DNA of 64,000 bases from assembly GCA_034440635.1 (NCBI GenBank), contig JAOTON010001134.1:186001-250000 (forward strand). Reading direction: 5' to 3'. The notes beneath the pieces were generated by a model. The model did no database searches. It saw nothing but the letters and a program-made list of their open reading frames with translations, and had not been told where the DNA came from. The stretch's first letter is position 1, and every line of letters begins with the position of its first letter. This document shows positions 11,584 through 22,342 of the stretch, one piece after another. The DNA comes from Lepas anatifera (lineage: Eukaryota > Arthropoda > Thecostraca > Lepadidae). The translations under genes were made by a program, and so were the position numbers.

Positions 11584-13443
11584 CGTACGATTATTGGCGA
11601 CGATGAGGCATTAGCTGGACACATACTAGGTTCCCATACTCTTCCCGGGTGCTTGGAAAGGCGACAAAATGCCCTAGCTGACCGAAAAAAGTATTAAGTT
11701 GTCCAAAAATAGTTTCAATCGCTACATGCATTCCAGTTACATCTAGGTTCAACGGCGTAGGGCACTAAATTTCGAGCGGCACGGCCCAAATTGGGTACAC
11801 CACCTGGCAATCAAAAGGGCACCCCGGCAGTGACGGAAGGCACGTGCCCCATGTGCCCCCCTGGACAGTAGATCAACTCCGGGAGGCATTAAATAAGCTC
11901 AGGGGGCCCGGATCAGCTTAAGGGGCACTAAAACAGCTAAAAGGATACCAGGCAAGCTCGGAGGCTTGAAACTAACTCAGAGAGTATTATATAGGTTCAG
12001 AAGGCACACTTATTTTCTCAGGGGCACCAGATTGACTACGAGGGCACCAGATCAGCTCAGAGGGCACATGATCAGCTCCAGGGGGCACCAGATGAGCTCC
12101 GCCCGTACGATTATTGGCGACGATGAGGCATTATCTGGAAACGGATTACGTGCCTATACTCTTCCCGGGTGCTTGGAAAGGCGACAGAATCCCTAGCTGA
12201 TCAAAAAGGCACTTAATTGTCAAACAATAGTTGAAATCGCTAAATGCAGTCTAGTGCCAACTAGGTTCAATGACGTAGGGCACTAAATTTCGAGCGGCAC
12301 GGCTCAAAGGAGGTACACCACCTGGAAATCAAAAGGGCACCCGGCACCGATGGGGGCACGTCCCCCTGTGCCCCCTAGACAGTAGATAAACTCCAGGAGG
12401 CATTAAATAAGTTCAGGGGGCCCGGATCAGCTCAAGGGGCACTAAAACAGCTAATAGGGCATCAGGCAAGCTGGGAGGCATCAGACTAACTTAGAGAGCA
12501 TTATATAGGCTCAGAAGGCAGAATTATGTTCTCAGGGGGGGCACCAGATTGACTACGAGGGCATCAGATCAGCTCAGAAGGCACATGATCAGCTCCAGGG
12601 GGCACCAGATGAGCTCCGCCCGTACGATTATTGGCGACGATGAGGCATTATCTGGAAACGGATTACGTGCCTATATTATTCCCGGGTGCTTGGAAAGGCG
12701 ACAGAATGCTTTAGCTGACCAAAAAGGCACTTAATTGTCATACAGTAGTTGAAATCGCTAAATGCGGTCTAGTTCCATCTGGGTTCAACGGTGTAGTGCA
12801 CTAAATTTCGAGCGGCACGGCCCAAAGGGGGTACACCACCTGGCAATCAAAAGGGCACTCGGCACCAATGGGGGCACGTGCCCCCTGTGCTCCCTGGCTG
12901 CGGCCCTGGACAGTAGATAAACTACAGGAGGGCACTAAAACAGCTAATAGGGCACCAGGCAAACTCGGAGGCATCAGACTAACTCAGAGAGCATTATATA
13001 GGTTCAAAGGGCACAATTATTTCCTCAGGGGGCACCAGATTGACTACGAGGGCATCAGATCAGCTCAGAGGGCACATGATCAGCTCCAGGGGCCAAGACC
13101 AGCGCTCAGGGGGCACCAGATGAGCTCAAGGGGCACCAGATTAGCTCCGCCCGTACGATTATTGGCGACGATGAGGCATTATCTGGAAACGGATTACGTG
13201 CCTATGCTCTTCCCGGGTGCTTGGAAAGGCGACAGAATGTCCTAGCTGACCAAAAAGGCACTTAATTGTCAAATAATAGTTTAAATCGCTAAATGCAGTC
13301 CAGTTCCATCTAGGCTCAACGGCGTAGGGCACTAAATTTCGAGCGGCACGGCCCAAAGGGGGTACACCACCTGCAATCAAAAGGGCACCCCGGCACCGAT
13401 GGGGGGGGCACGTGCCCCTTGTGCCCCCCTGGCTGCGCCCCTG
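11584..13443 (+). repeat. Four ~530-bp higher-order modules ending in the transposon terminus
   Basis: The landmark CGTACGATTATTGGCGACGA occurs at 11584, 12114, 12621 and 13152 (spacings 530, 507 and 531). Each is followed by a conserved ~300-bp stretch ending in CACGTGCCCC...GTGCCCCCTGG. The fourth ends in the true terminus CTGGCTGCGCCCCTG, and the third contains a decayed version (CTGGCTGCGGCCCTG near 12893). Confidence 0.85.
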
Positions 13444-14288
13444 GTTTTGTGTCTAAAATGACGCCCAAATCCCGGATTTTTTCAACACGTTCCAACTCTA
13501 TATTTTCGACAGAATACGTTGCCAGAACCGGTTTTGTTTTCAACGTCATGCAGAAGTATTTGCACTTGTCCGGATTTAGATTCAATCGCCAACGTTTGGA
13601 CCATCGACACACTCGATCAATATCGAACTGAAGCAAGGCTGTATCAGTCTCGCACTTGACCTGACGATAGATTTTCAAGTCGTCAGCGAACATGAGACAA
13701 TGGGAGGAGGAAGTCTCATCCGGAAGATCATTTACGTACATCGCGAATAAAAGAGGCGACAGCAATCTTCCTTCCGGTGTGCCCGATATAACCCGGCCCC
13801 ACTCCGAGCACTTTCCGTAGACAATAACTCGCTGCTGTCTATTCTGTAAATAAGAAGAGAACCAATTTAATGCTGAACCGGAAATTTTGTAGGAATTTTT
13901 TAGTTTGTGTACTAAAAGGGAATGGTTTACGCTCTGAAAAGCGCCCGTATAGTCTGTGTATATACAATCTGTTTGGTAGCCAAGCGAGTTAGAGTCCCAG
14001 GCCGCGCCCAAAAGTGTGGCCAGGTTAGATGCGCACGATCTTCCAGAAACAAATCCATGTTGAGTCGGCGATAAAATGGGTTTTATATGCCCCAACAAGC
14101 ACACATAGACTACTCGCTCTAAAATATTTCTAAACAATGGAGTTAAAGATACTGATCTATAATTTTTGGGGTCTCTAGGGCATCCCTTCTTAAAAATTGG
14201 CACTATATTCGCTTGCTTCCACTTCTTCGGGAAGATTCCCTGGGCCAGTGACAAAGAACAAATCTTAGCGAGCGGCACGGCAAGAGGA
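13444..14288 (-). pseudogene. LINE-alpha reverse transcriptase, fingers/palm part
   Basis: The minus-strand frame shows the ordered reverse transcriptase blocks of a non-LTR retrotransposon: ANIVPIFKKG...NYRSVSL (fingers), QHGFVSGRSC, DCIYTDYTGAFQSVNHSLL (first catalytic Asp), a block where the usual GVPQGS is degraded to GTPEGRLLSPLL, FADDLKIY with the catalytic FADD pair, LNPDKC and RDLGVILD. It starts abruptly at about 14288, so the 5' half (endonuclease, ORF1) is lost. The frame ends at the giant hAT insertion at 13443; the remainder is at 8035-8549. The altered GVPQGS-type block suggests decay. Clade: CR1/Jockey group; finer placement not possible by eye. Confidence 0.88.
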
Positions 14289-14842
14289 TCACGACGTTTG
14301 TGGAGCCCAAGAATCGATTGGGGGAGCCAAAATTAGTTTGAGAGGATCTTTCCGCTTTGATCTGTCAGATGCATCCATGGTGGACCTCCACTTTGCACCT
14401 CGGCAGCCTGGATACTTGCTGAGCTGAAATTGACCCCGGTCACGCTCACCAGCGGCGCTAGTGTGCCCTCCAAGATGGCCGCGAAAGAGGGACTCCAAAA
14501 GGTAAACAACGTTAGTGGGCCCCGGGAATAGCATGGTAAGCGGTGAATTATACGTGTTTTATGTTTGGTATGTGGCAGCGGCTTATAAACAGCCACTGCG
14601 GAAGGCAGAGAAGAATGCAAATTCGAAAAGTTTTTGGTCCCAAGGAGCAAAGCTTGTAGTCAGCATCAGGTTGAAGTTTGCTGCCCCCCTCCACTTCTTT
14701 GCCGGTGGCGACGCTTGTGTTTGGAAACGCATTTTCCATCGTACATTCAAACTGGAATTTCAGACGGCTTAAAACAAATAAAGGCGTATATCTACCGAAT
14801 AATTTCAAGATGTCAGTTTTCCGGGCTAAAAAGGAATGCAGC
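14289..14842. other. Unassigned sequence
   Basis: Several overlapping short frames occur, none with recognisable motifs. No terminal repeats found. Confidence 0.4.
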
Positions 14843-15095
14843 CACAGGCGGATCCAGGGGGACGGCAAAGTGGGCACATGCCCCATAGGCAGATCCAGGG
14901 GCAAAGGGGGTATGTACCCACCACCATGGACCCTCGGCGCCCCCTGAAATGGCCACGCCCCCTGAAATTTCCCTTCCCACCACCATCCCCCCCAGGATAC
15001 GAAAGTCGGCTCCCACCGATAGGGTTTCCCGGTTAAGAATGGTGCGCCGCCCCCCGGGAAGGTGCCCCTGATCGGCAATCCTGGATCCGCCTATG
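14843..15095. mobile_element. hAT-like MITE, GGATCC family (degraded copy)
   Basis: The ends are CACAGGCGGATCCAGG and CCTGGATCCGCCTATG, with GC-rich subterminal blocks and a GATCGGCAATCCTGGATCC right end matching copies at 21246-21481 and 46986-47234. The flanks ATGCAGC / ATGACAGC may be a decayed 8-bp TSD. Non-coding. Confidence 0.6.
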
Positions 15096-15186
15096 ATGAC
15101 AGCCCAAGGATTAAGGCTTACTCCTGCTAGAAGCAGGCTCAAGGGAGTGGAAGGAGGCATAAGCGGAACTGGAGATTGCCTCACAG

Positions 15187-15531
15187 CCAGTCTGCAAAGT
15201 ATGGCAGCAGGCCAGACAAGTCGCACCAGCCATCTAAAGTTCTCGCACCACCAGCCTCCAAAAATTTGCACCAATCTGCCACATACCAGGGGAAAAATGC
15301 ACCCATTTCTACCCCTACAATGCAATGCTACCTCAATCATTAGTCAGTTAAGGACTTTTTATAAGGCACCTCCTGTGTCTTAATGGCCATTCAGCCATTA
15401 TTTGTTTAGTTTAAGTGTCACTAACCTCGCAAATTCGCACCAGGTTGATAAAGTTCGCACCACTCGGTCCTGTCTCCAAGGGAACTCGCACGGACGAGAT
15501 ATCGTCGAAAATGCCATACTTTGCACACTGG
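15187..15531. mobile_element. hAT MITE, TTCGCACCA family, copy 1 (345 bp)
   Basis: It has a perfect TSD CCTCACAG (15179-15186 and 15532-15539) and terminal repeats CCAGTCTGCAAAGTATGGCA / TGCCATACTTTGCACACTGG. The interior carries six or so copies of the word TTCGCACCA, which may be transposase-binding sites. It inserted next to the THAP exon at 15558-15827. Confidence 0.92.
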
Positions 15532-15557
15532 CCTCACAGCCGCTTACCAGGTGGATG

Positions 15558-15827
15558 TCAATGGAAGTCAGATGGCTGAAAATGTCTGCAACAGACAGCA
15601 GCATTTGAGCCCATCTTCTTCCCAATTATCAGATTCGACTTCCACTGCTTGGACAGCACCTTATCCTGAAGAAACTTGTGAAAGCTGAGACTTGTACACT
15701 TTCTTCGGAAGGATACACACTGAGGAACGCAGCAGTTCTGATTGGATGTAATGGTTATCCGTCTCACTTTCATTTTCTTTGAACTTTCCAAGATTATAAC
15801 AAACAAGAAAATAACGCCAGTCTTCAA
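15558..15827 (-). CDS. THAP-domain exon or pseudogene
   Basis: The frame encodes a near-complete THAP zinc finger, the C2CH DNA-binding domain of P-element transposases and THAP proteins. From about residue 32 I see CCVPQC, then LSFHKF, KQW, and the closing VCCRHF with DF, spaced as in THAP domains (C-x4-C, x~35, C-x2-H). The likely start is the inner Met before KVRRITITSNQN, since the upstream residues are only hydrophobic filler. The frame stops right after the DF. A GT-AAGC donor-like site lies at about 15551, but reaching it needs another frame, so the exon may be broken. The downstream side is interrupted by the hAT MITE at 15187-15531. It could be a P-element relic or a host THAP gene. 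Confidence 0.7.
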   Translation of the reverse strand: MKTGVIFLFVIILESSKKMKVRRITITSNQNCCVPQCVSFRRKCTSLSFHKFLQDKVLSKQWKSNLIIGKKMGSNAAVCCRHFQPSDFH

Positions 15828-16908
15828 TATTCACGTCCACCCAACATGAACTTCACTTTTTCAGAGCAACGAGTTCACCACGACTGAAAATAAACGTTCA
15901 AAATCTATACCGCGTTCAACAATGCGCCGGATATAAAGCAGCCACGCCAGACGTCAGTCCCTCTACTGGCGTTTTTAAAAAATCCGCCAGGTGCCAACAC
16001 TTTCGATGACCGGGGCCAATAATGTTCGTGAAAATTGAAAAGCTGGCATCTCTAGCTGGTTTAAAAATTGCTAGCAAATGTCACTAGCTTCAGTGTTTGC
16101 GTTCGTAACTCTGTGTCTCATTTTTTAAATCAAATTGAACGTGAAGCTTGCGACCAAATGCTATTTCAAAAAACAAATTATCGAGATATTCGTCATATTT
16201 GTCTCCCAATTTTGTTCTATATGTATCGAAAAAAACATAAATAACAATCGTTTCGGCACATCTCCCCAAACACCGAACGTGCTCATTATCCAGTTTCTAG
16301 CAGGAGATGGACATCTGGAAAAACTGCACTTGGAACAGACTACAAGTACCTATTAGTGGATCTGGTCTAAAAATAAAAAAAGTTGACCATGAGTGTCGCT
16401 ACTTGCATCCCTTATATCGTCTTTTATTATACTATTGCGCAATTCAAACGACCTAAAGAGAAATATACATGTTTTTATTCTCGGAACACTTTACAACTAT
16501 GAACACACTGCAAGCGTACTTCATTCTGTCCATCACTATCTGTTAGATTCTGGCGCAATGCTCGCGAAAGCTCATAGCTCTGAGTCCACTAGCGCCACCA
16601 GATGGGAAACGCCCAGCAAACACTCCAGTTTCTAGTGCCGACCCTAATGTCCATGTATGGATTTCTAAATATTAATTTTTTATGGAGGCCAAGCATAGGT
16701 CTGTTCCAAAGCAAAGCTACTGGCAAAAACTTTCTTCTTTGATTCGTGTTGAAACGGCTTTCAATTATTTTAACAAATCAATTTTTTTAATTACTAATAC
16801 CAATAACAATATTTGCTTGTAATAGACAAAAAATTTACAGCAGCCGCAGACGGCGCACTAAAGACAAATAGTATATCATCACGTTTAGTAAGAGAATAAA
16901 GAAAAAAT
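15828..16908. other. Unassigned AT-rich sequence
   Basis: No gene or repeat recognised. Short frames at 16135-16356 and 16393-16635 have no motifs. Confidence 0.4.
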
Positions 16909-17346
16909 TTACTGGATTATCACATGGTTTTTAATACTTTTTAGCCTTGAGGCTACTAAAGCTTGTGCTTCCGCTTGGTTGCATTTTTCTTCAAAGACAG
17001 TAGTGGCGCAGACTTGTAGCGTTAGTACTTCCACACACATGTATTCAGGAATGAATGCCGCACATCCCATACACAACACAGCAAAAGAGCACAGAAGGAG
17101 CGCAACAAATAAAGCACGGGGGACAAATGAGTCACGACCGATGACACGCGAGGCGAGCGACCGATGTGTACACATTGGTATCAGAGCTGATAGGAGTTTA
17201 TAAGTTTCCTTGACTAGTGTTTTTTTAATATATGGTGGCGGGTGTGTAGATTCAGGGCTCCGCAGGTAGCCCAATGCCAACCCGAGCAGGAGCACCACCA
17301 GCGTCCGGCAGCGCGGCCGATGGCACGACGGATCCAGCCGTGCCAC
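16909..17346 (-). CDS. Hypothetical 145-residue frame with two hydrophobic segments
   Basis: The start is followed by a basic stretch and a hydrophobic run (TLVVLLLGLALGYL, residues ~15-28) that resembles a signal peptide or anchor. A second hydrophobic segment (ALFVALLLCSFAVLCMGCAA) follows near residues 83-103, then a Cys-containing tail. I do not recognise a family. The first ~30 codons sit in a GC-rich patch (17240-17460) unlike the AT-rich remainder, which may mark an exon edge or simply a compositional border. No splice sites were confirmed. It may well be a chance frame. Confidence 0.2.
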   Translation of the reverse strand: MARLDPSCHRPRCRTLVVLLLGLALGYLRSPESTHPPPYIKKTLVKETYKLLSALIPMCTHRSLASRVIGRDSFVPRALFVALLLCSFAVLCMGCAAFIPEYMCVEVLTLQVCATTVFEEKCNQAEAQALVASRLKSIKNHVIIQ

Positions 17347-17823
17347 CTACCAGCGCACGCTCGGCCGCTAGGCGGCGCCAGCGAGCGGGCATCAGCACCG
17401 CAAACGGCCAGCAATCTCGCCAACACACAGGAAACAAGATTGCGTAATGTGGTCAGCTGATATTTGTGTGAGACGACAGTTCACAAAATTGATGGTCCCT
17501 ATATGAATGGTGAATGGGCTGAGGTACTACTAAATCATATGAAAAACTTGAGACCAAGGCGAACACTGGGCACCTGACCAGCAGGGCGAAAAATTCCAAC
17601 TCGCACAATTCCTCACCACTGAGAAGGGCAAATGCACATTGGTCATAGTCTCTGCACCACAAGTACATCTGAAATGGTGTGGGGTCAGCAATGATCGAAT
17701 ATCACAGCGCCTCATGAATTTGGTAGGTATGTGGACCACCATCAGAATGTTTCTTCTTTTTTGTTGAAATTTTAATTGCAGAAGGCACCACACTCAGCGC
17801 TCACTTCAACACCATCTTGCTCT
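17347..17823. other. Unassigned sequence
   Basis: The proximal part is GC-rich, the rest AT-rich. No feature recognised. Confidence 0.35.
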
Positions 17824-18460
17824 TCAGCACAGCGCAGCGTGCGCTAGTCGATAATCCGGTACCTCCGGGCGGCCGGGTCTCTCCTGGGGTCGTACCCCAG
17901 TCGCACTCACATGTTGCGCGAGGGGCCGGTGTTGGAGCAGCAGGCGACCAGCGGCAGCAGGCACTCGAACCGGACCCCCAGGTCGCCCAGCAGGTAGAAG
18001 ATGAAGGAGCGGGACATCACCGGTCGCTCCTCGGCCGGTGATGCTCAAACAACTGTTTGAGCTGGCTAAGGTCGCCTGTGGGGCCGCGCCGCTCGGCCTG
18101 CGACTCGAAGGTAGGCAGGTCAACCAGCGGGTGCTGAGGAATGCGGTCCCACAGGGCGGCCGGGCGCCGCACCGCCACCGCTGCGACCACCCGGCACGCT
18201 GGTCAGGCGGTTGTAAGGCGGACGCCGGCAACGGTAGCTCAGGCGCGCGTCCACGCGAGAAGGCCACAGGCGGCACAGGCGGCATCCCGGAGCTCAGTGC
18301 GGTCGCACGGCAGATCGACGGTTGCCCGGCGACGCCGGACAGACGGGCGATCACCAGGCCGTCCCGGCGTCACCGGGACAGGATGTCGCACGGACACCGC
18401 CCACATCGCCACCGGAGGCCACGGCCGCGACGTCCAGGTGACCAGAGTTCAGAACTCATC
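17824..18460 (-). other. GC-rich block, possible exon remnant
   Basis: A ~640-bp block of high GC stands out from its surroundings. On the minus strand one frame reads WDRIPQHPLVDLPTFESQAE ... GDLSQLKQLFEHH. After a frame change another reads VMSRSFIFYLLGDLGVRFEC..., ending near a GTGAGT donor-like site at about 17910. The well-formed, non-repetitive residue use suggests decayed coding sequence, but I recognise no family and no single frame is open throughout. The 176-residue frame in the third phase is Arg/Pro/Ala-rich and probably a GC artefact. Confidence 0.3.
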
Positions 18461-18654
18461 CAAACTGAGTTCTGTGACAGAAGGGGGAAGTGGGTTAAGG
18501 GAAGATCAGTTGGGGGGTGGGTGAGCAAGGGTGTGAGTGGAAAAGGGGCAGCGAGATTGAGTGGTGCAGCTAACTAACGAGGGACGGGAAGACAAGGTGC
18601 CCGACTTCGGCCCCTGCCAGCAGGGTATAGGTATGAGATTGCGCCCCGAGTATA
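18461..18654. other. Unassigned sequence at LINE 3' border
   Basis: No feature recognised. The neighbouring LINE-beta tail is an AT-rich microsatellite-like run near 18645-18660. Confidence 0.35.
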
Positions 18655-19899
18655 ACAATAATAAATCCGTCACCCTCAACCAACGGTAGATCCCGTCAAC
18701 CCAACCTTTCACTCTTATGGGGGAGAACGGGGGAGGGGGGAGTGCAGGCCCACCCGCAGGGGCAAAAGCACAATAGAACATTTTCACGCAAGAGTGGCAC
18801 GGATGAAACATGACACGGACCTTGTGACACAGGACAAATACGAAAAAAGAACTTGTTGCAAGAACTTACTATACAACATTGTAACAAGATTACAAACACG
18901 GTGGGTGGGTCGATATAGAGTAAGGAAGGAGAGAGAGAGAAAGACAGATTACAAGCGGTTCAGAAAGAAGCAAGACAAGCAGGAAGAAAGAAAGAAAAAA
19001 ACAGGCAAGTTCAGCAGGCAAGAAGACTTAGGTTTCAATACTGGTCAATAAATATCTTTTTAACAACTCGTTTAAACACACAGTTGCTCCTAGGAACATC
19101 ATTAATATCTCTTATTTGGGATGCAATTACGTCATTCCAGGCTTTAGGGGCGGATAGGAACAATGAAAATTTTCTGTAGATGACTGACGTAAATGGAACT
19201 TCAAAATGACGGCATTGTCTTGCTAGTCGGACCCTAACTGATGTAGCCAGTGTGAATTTCGAGGCAAGGGGGTTGGCAGTGTGTGAGAGAGATAATCATG
19301 GAGGACATTAACTTGTACCAGCTTAATTAGATCACAAAATCTCAGAATACCATATTTCTTAAATAGAGGACTAGGTGGGGCCAAGCGGTCTGACGAGTCT
19401 ATTATTCTGACAATTTTTTTGAAGAGTTTGCAGTCTCTTAAATTTAGAGGGGTATGCACCTCCCCAGGCCTGAAGGCCGTATGAGAGATGAGAGAGGACT
19501 AGGGAATTGTAAAGAAGAAGAAGATGCTGAGACTTAAGGTTTTTGCTGGTTCTTCCTATAAGGCCAATATTGCGGGCGACTGTTGATTCAACACTCCTGA
19601 TTTGAGCATCCGATTTGAGTTTTTCATCTATTATGATTCCAAGGTATTTAGTTGTGGATTTTCTCGTCAAAAATTGACCGTGAATAGAAATTCTAATATC
19701 ACATTGCTCGGGAGAATTTGAAAAGAGTTGGTACGTGGATTTTTTGGGATTGATAGTGAGGCGGTTACTATTGAGCCAGGTGGTTAGTTTCGGAAGATTA
19801 TTGACGATGGATTCCTGGAGGTCTGCGGAGTTTTTGTCAGTGAAGATAAGGACAGTGTCGTCCGCGAATTGAAGGAATTTACAGGCAGTGGTACTGAGG
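18655..19899 (-). pseudogene. LINE-beta: C-terminal RT region and 3' UTR
   Basis: The minus-strand sequence begins at the TTAA junction with E1 and immediately gives ACKFLQFADDTVLIF (catalytic FADD), INPKKS, YLGIIIDEKL, and SYGLQAWGGAYPSKFKRLQ. After a frameshift near 19460 it gives the long C-terminal tail HTPLNLRDCKLFKKIV ... KFTLATSVRVRLARQCRHFE ... SLFLSAPKAWNDV, and a stop near 19045. A pyrimidine-rich 3' UTR follows, and the element ends around 18655 in a TTATTATTGTTAT tail. It is the third piece of one LINE whose other pieces are at 39474-39617 and 47736-48990. CR1/L2/Jockey group. Confidence 0.88.
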
Positions 19900-19942
19900 T
19901 TAAAGGGACATTGTCGCAAAAATTTTTATTGTGGTTTCTTAA

Positions 19943-20784
19943 CACGCGCATTGACGGGGGTCTGAGCCACCTTCGCATTGACGGGGGGCGGGTACCCGCC
20001 CCCCTAAGATCTCGAGAACCACGGTAGGTAGCGAAAAACGGTAAACGGCGTTGGGCTGCCCATCCACTTCTCCATCGAAAATATTTGAACCATTTTTTTG
20101 TCAGGTCACATTTAAGGTCACGAGAGGTAAAAACATGCCCGTCATAGGGATAACATGTAAAATTCAGTTTTTCGGGCATTACATCTGAACAAGTTAAGAT
20201 AGAGCAAAACGACTTGAACTATATGAATCCTCTTAGCAAGCCGAATCGAATGATATATAATTTGACCTTGCTAGGTCAAATCAAGGATTTGACCTGACCT
20301 GAGGTCAGGTCAGGGTCAAATTATATAAAATGCATATCATTAGAACCGCAAAGCCCAGGCGAGTCTAATGCAGCTAAAATAAATGCTCTATCACCATCCG
20401 TTACTGAGTTATTCCGTAAAAACCATTTTTCCCATGTATTTCCAATGGAGAGGTCATGCGTCGTACCTGACCTTAGGTCATCGATATCAAAAATACCGGA
20501 ATATATTTTAGAGAACTCGGTGGGGCCATTATGTGATATGAGTTTCAATCGGATAAGTTCACCCTGCTCCGACTTATGCTATCTTAAACTTTTTTGAGGT
20601 CGGGTCACTTGACCTGTACTGGTGACCTGACCTGAGATGACCTAACCTTAAAATTTTCACAGAAGTTGTAAAAATGATGAGGGAAAAGGTATACCAAGTA
20701 CGGCGACGCTACGCGCCGCCGTTTTTCTACTATCTCCGAAAAACCCGAGGGGGGCGGGTACCCGCCCCCCCTTCAATGCGCGTG
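19943..20784. mobile_element. TTAA family A, copy 2 (842 bp), in E1
   Basis: TTAA lies on both sides (19939-19942 and 20785-20788). The empty site is preserved in E2 near 47688-47700, which reads straight through GTGGTTTC-TTAA-TATTTGAAA on the complementary strand. Structure is the same as at 6573-7409: GGGTACCC palindromes near both ends and AGGTCA-rich interior. Confidence 0.93.
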
Positions 20785-21106
20785 TTAATATTTGAAAAAT
20801 ATTGATTCTGGTACCGTCAATCGTTTCTTTATCTTCAGCTAAATTTTTGGAGGCCACTCAACAATTATTCAAATTTGTTAACAATATCAATAATAGGTTG
20901 TAACCTGCTCTTCACCTCTATTCTATCAATCAAAGGTTTAAGTTCTAGAAATGATTTTTTTGCCGTAGAAAATGTCTTTATGATGTATTATTATTCAATT
21001 TATTTTTATTAAGTCCTAAAAATACAACAATTACATTAGTTTGTCCAAAACATTCAGCTTGAGAAAACTAATCAGGGAAGTTTTAAACTCGGCCAGATGT
21101 CGTGCA

Positions 21107-21177
21107 GCGGGGCTGGTATAGTGGCCTCCATTCCCGACTCTCACACGGGTAATACAAGTTCGAATCTAGGTAGTGGA
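21107..21177 (+). pseudogene. tRNA-Glu(CTC)-like sequence
   Basis: It contains an A-box-like GGTATAGTGG, an anticodon arm CCCGA-CTCTCAC-ACGGG with CTC anticodon, and a B-box-like GTTCGAATC. The T-stem and acceptor stem do not pair, so it is a tRNA-derived relic or SINE head, not a working tRNA gene. The matching copy in E2 is at 47302-47374. Confidence 0.6.
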
Positions 21178-21245
21178 AGTTTTTACTGTAAAAAACAATT
21201 TTTCTGGTTTTCTTCTTGACTGTTCATGCGTACTAATGGAGGAAG

Positions 21246-21481
21246 CATAGTCAGATCCATAATTTCCGATCGGGGGGGGTAACCTCCAGGGAGGGCACCA
21301 TCCAGACCGGGGGGCGCCAATTTTGACCGGAAAAACCTATCAGATGGACGCTAAATCCTATCGGTGTGCGCCGATTTGTGCATTCTGGGAGAGGGGATGG
21401 AACGCGACATTTTAGGTTTCACCGAGAGTCGATCAGAGAGGGGGACACGTGCCCCCTTTTGCCCTCCTGGATCCTCCTATG
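21246..21481. mobile_element. hAT-like MITE, GGATCC family, in E1
   Basis: The ends are CATAGTCAGATCC / GGATCCTCCTATG. Flanks GGAGGAAG and GGATGAAG form an 8-bp TSD with one mismatch; the E2 counterpart has the perfect duplicate. It was therefore present before E1 and E2 separated. Confidence 0.85.
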
Positions 21482-21872
21482 GGATGAAGTAGCTATTCTA
21501 AGGACAATTTCTTCTGGTTATCCCTCCGTCCGGGTAGTTGAGGGAAGGGGAATATTAGCCCCAAATATTTTTCTAATCTGACCGGCGTACCAAACTGGGA
21601 CCGGCTTGTCTCCAGCTCCCTCCAATGGTTCTCAGTCCGTCGGATTTACCTCTGTTGGAGACCAGTTCCCCTGTTTTCTGACCACCGGGACACGCTGTTT
21701 GCCATTCCAAAATGTCTTTTGTGTCCTTTGCTGAAGGTCATTCTTGAAGCCTTACCGGTTTTGGTGCAAACCAGGAAACAGAAACCGACCCAATAAAAAA
21801 GCAAGGGTGACTCTGAGATTAAATGTGTTAGTCCCTAAATTAATGTGTCTCGAGATTAATTAATCGTTTCAA

Positions 21873-22278
21873 CACGCGCATTGACGGGAGGAGGGTACCC
21901 GCCCCCCGTCTGGTTTTTCGGATAGAATATAAAAACGGCGGCGCGTAGCGTCGCCGTACTTGGCATACCTTCTCTCATCATTTTTACAACTTTTGTCAAA
22001 TTTTAAGGTCAGGTCATCTCAGGTCAGGTAACCAGTACAGGTCAAGTGACCTGACCTTAAAAAAATTTAAGATAGCATAAGTCGGAACAAAGTGAACTCA
22101 TCCGATTGAAGTGATCTGACAAAATGGTTAAAATATTTCGATGGAGAAGCGTATGGGCTACCAAACGACGTTTACCACTTTTTCACTACATAATGTGTGG
22201 TTCTCGAGATTTTAGGAGGGAGGGTACCCGCCCCCCCCGTCAAAGCGAAGGTGGCTCAGAGCCCTGTCAATGCGCGTG
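21873..22278. mobile_element. TTAA family A, copy 3 (406 bp, decayed), in E1
   Basis: Termini CACGCGCATTGACGGG / ...GTCAATGCGCGTG are kept. The flanks are now TCAA and TTTA rather than TTAA, and the interior has a large deletion. The E2 counterpart is 44997-45570. Confidence 0.8.
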
Positions 22279-22342
22279 TTTATCTGGTAAAACAAGGAGA
22301 TAAAACCTTAATCCGTACGAGATAAAACGTGTTCGAGATTAA

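Larger units (their letters stand above)
8550..13443 (+). mobile_element. Giant hAT-like element with word-repeat body (complete, 4.9 kb)
   Basis: It is delimited by perfect 8-bp TSDs GTTTTGTG (8542-8549 and 13444-13451) and 15-bp inverted termini CAGGGGCGCAGCCAG / CTGGCTGCGCCCCTG. An 8-bp duplication with C-A-G...C-T-G ends is typical of the hAT superfamily. The left ~1.1 kb is unique and matches 2780-3670 inverted. 9720-11590 is a degenerate array of ~20-25 bp words (complement of GGTGCCCCCTGAGCTGATCT). 11584-13443 holds four ~530-bp higher-order modules, the last ending in the terminus. No transposase is present; the many short frames rich in RGTKSAQG-like repeats are artefacts of the array. 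It inserted into LINE-alpha. Confidence 0.9.

Noticed and set aside
21107..21177. Functional tRNA-Glu gene
   Set aside because: A and B boxes and the CTC anticodon loop are recognisable, but the acceptor and T stems do not pair in either copy.
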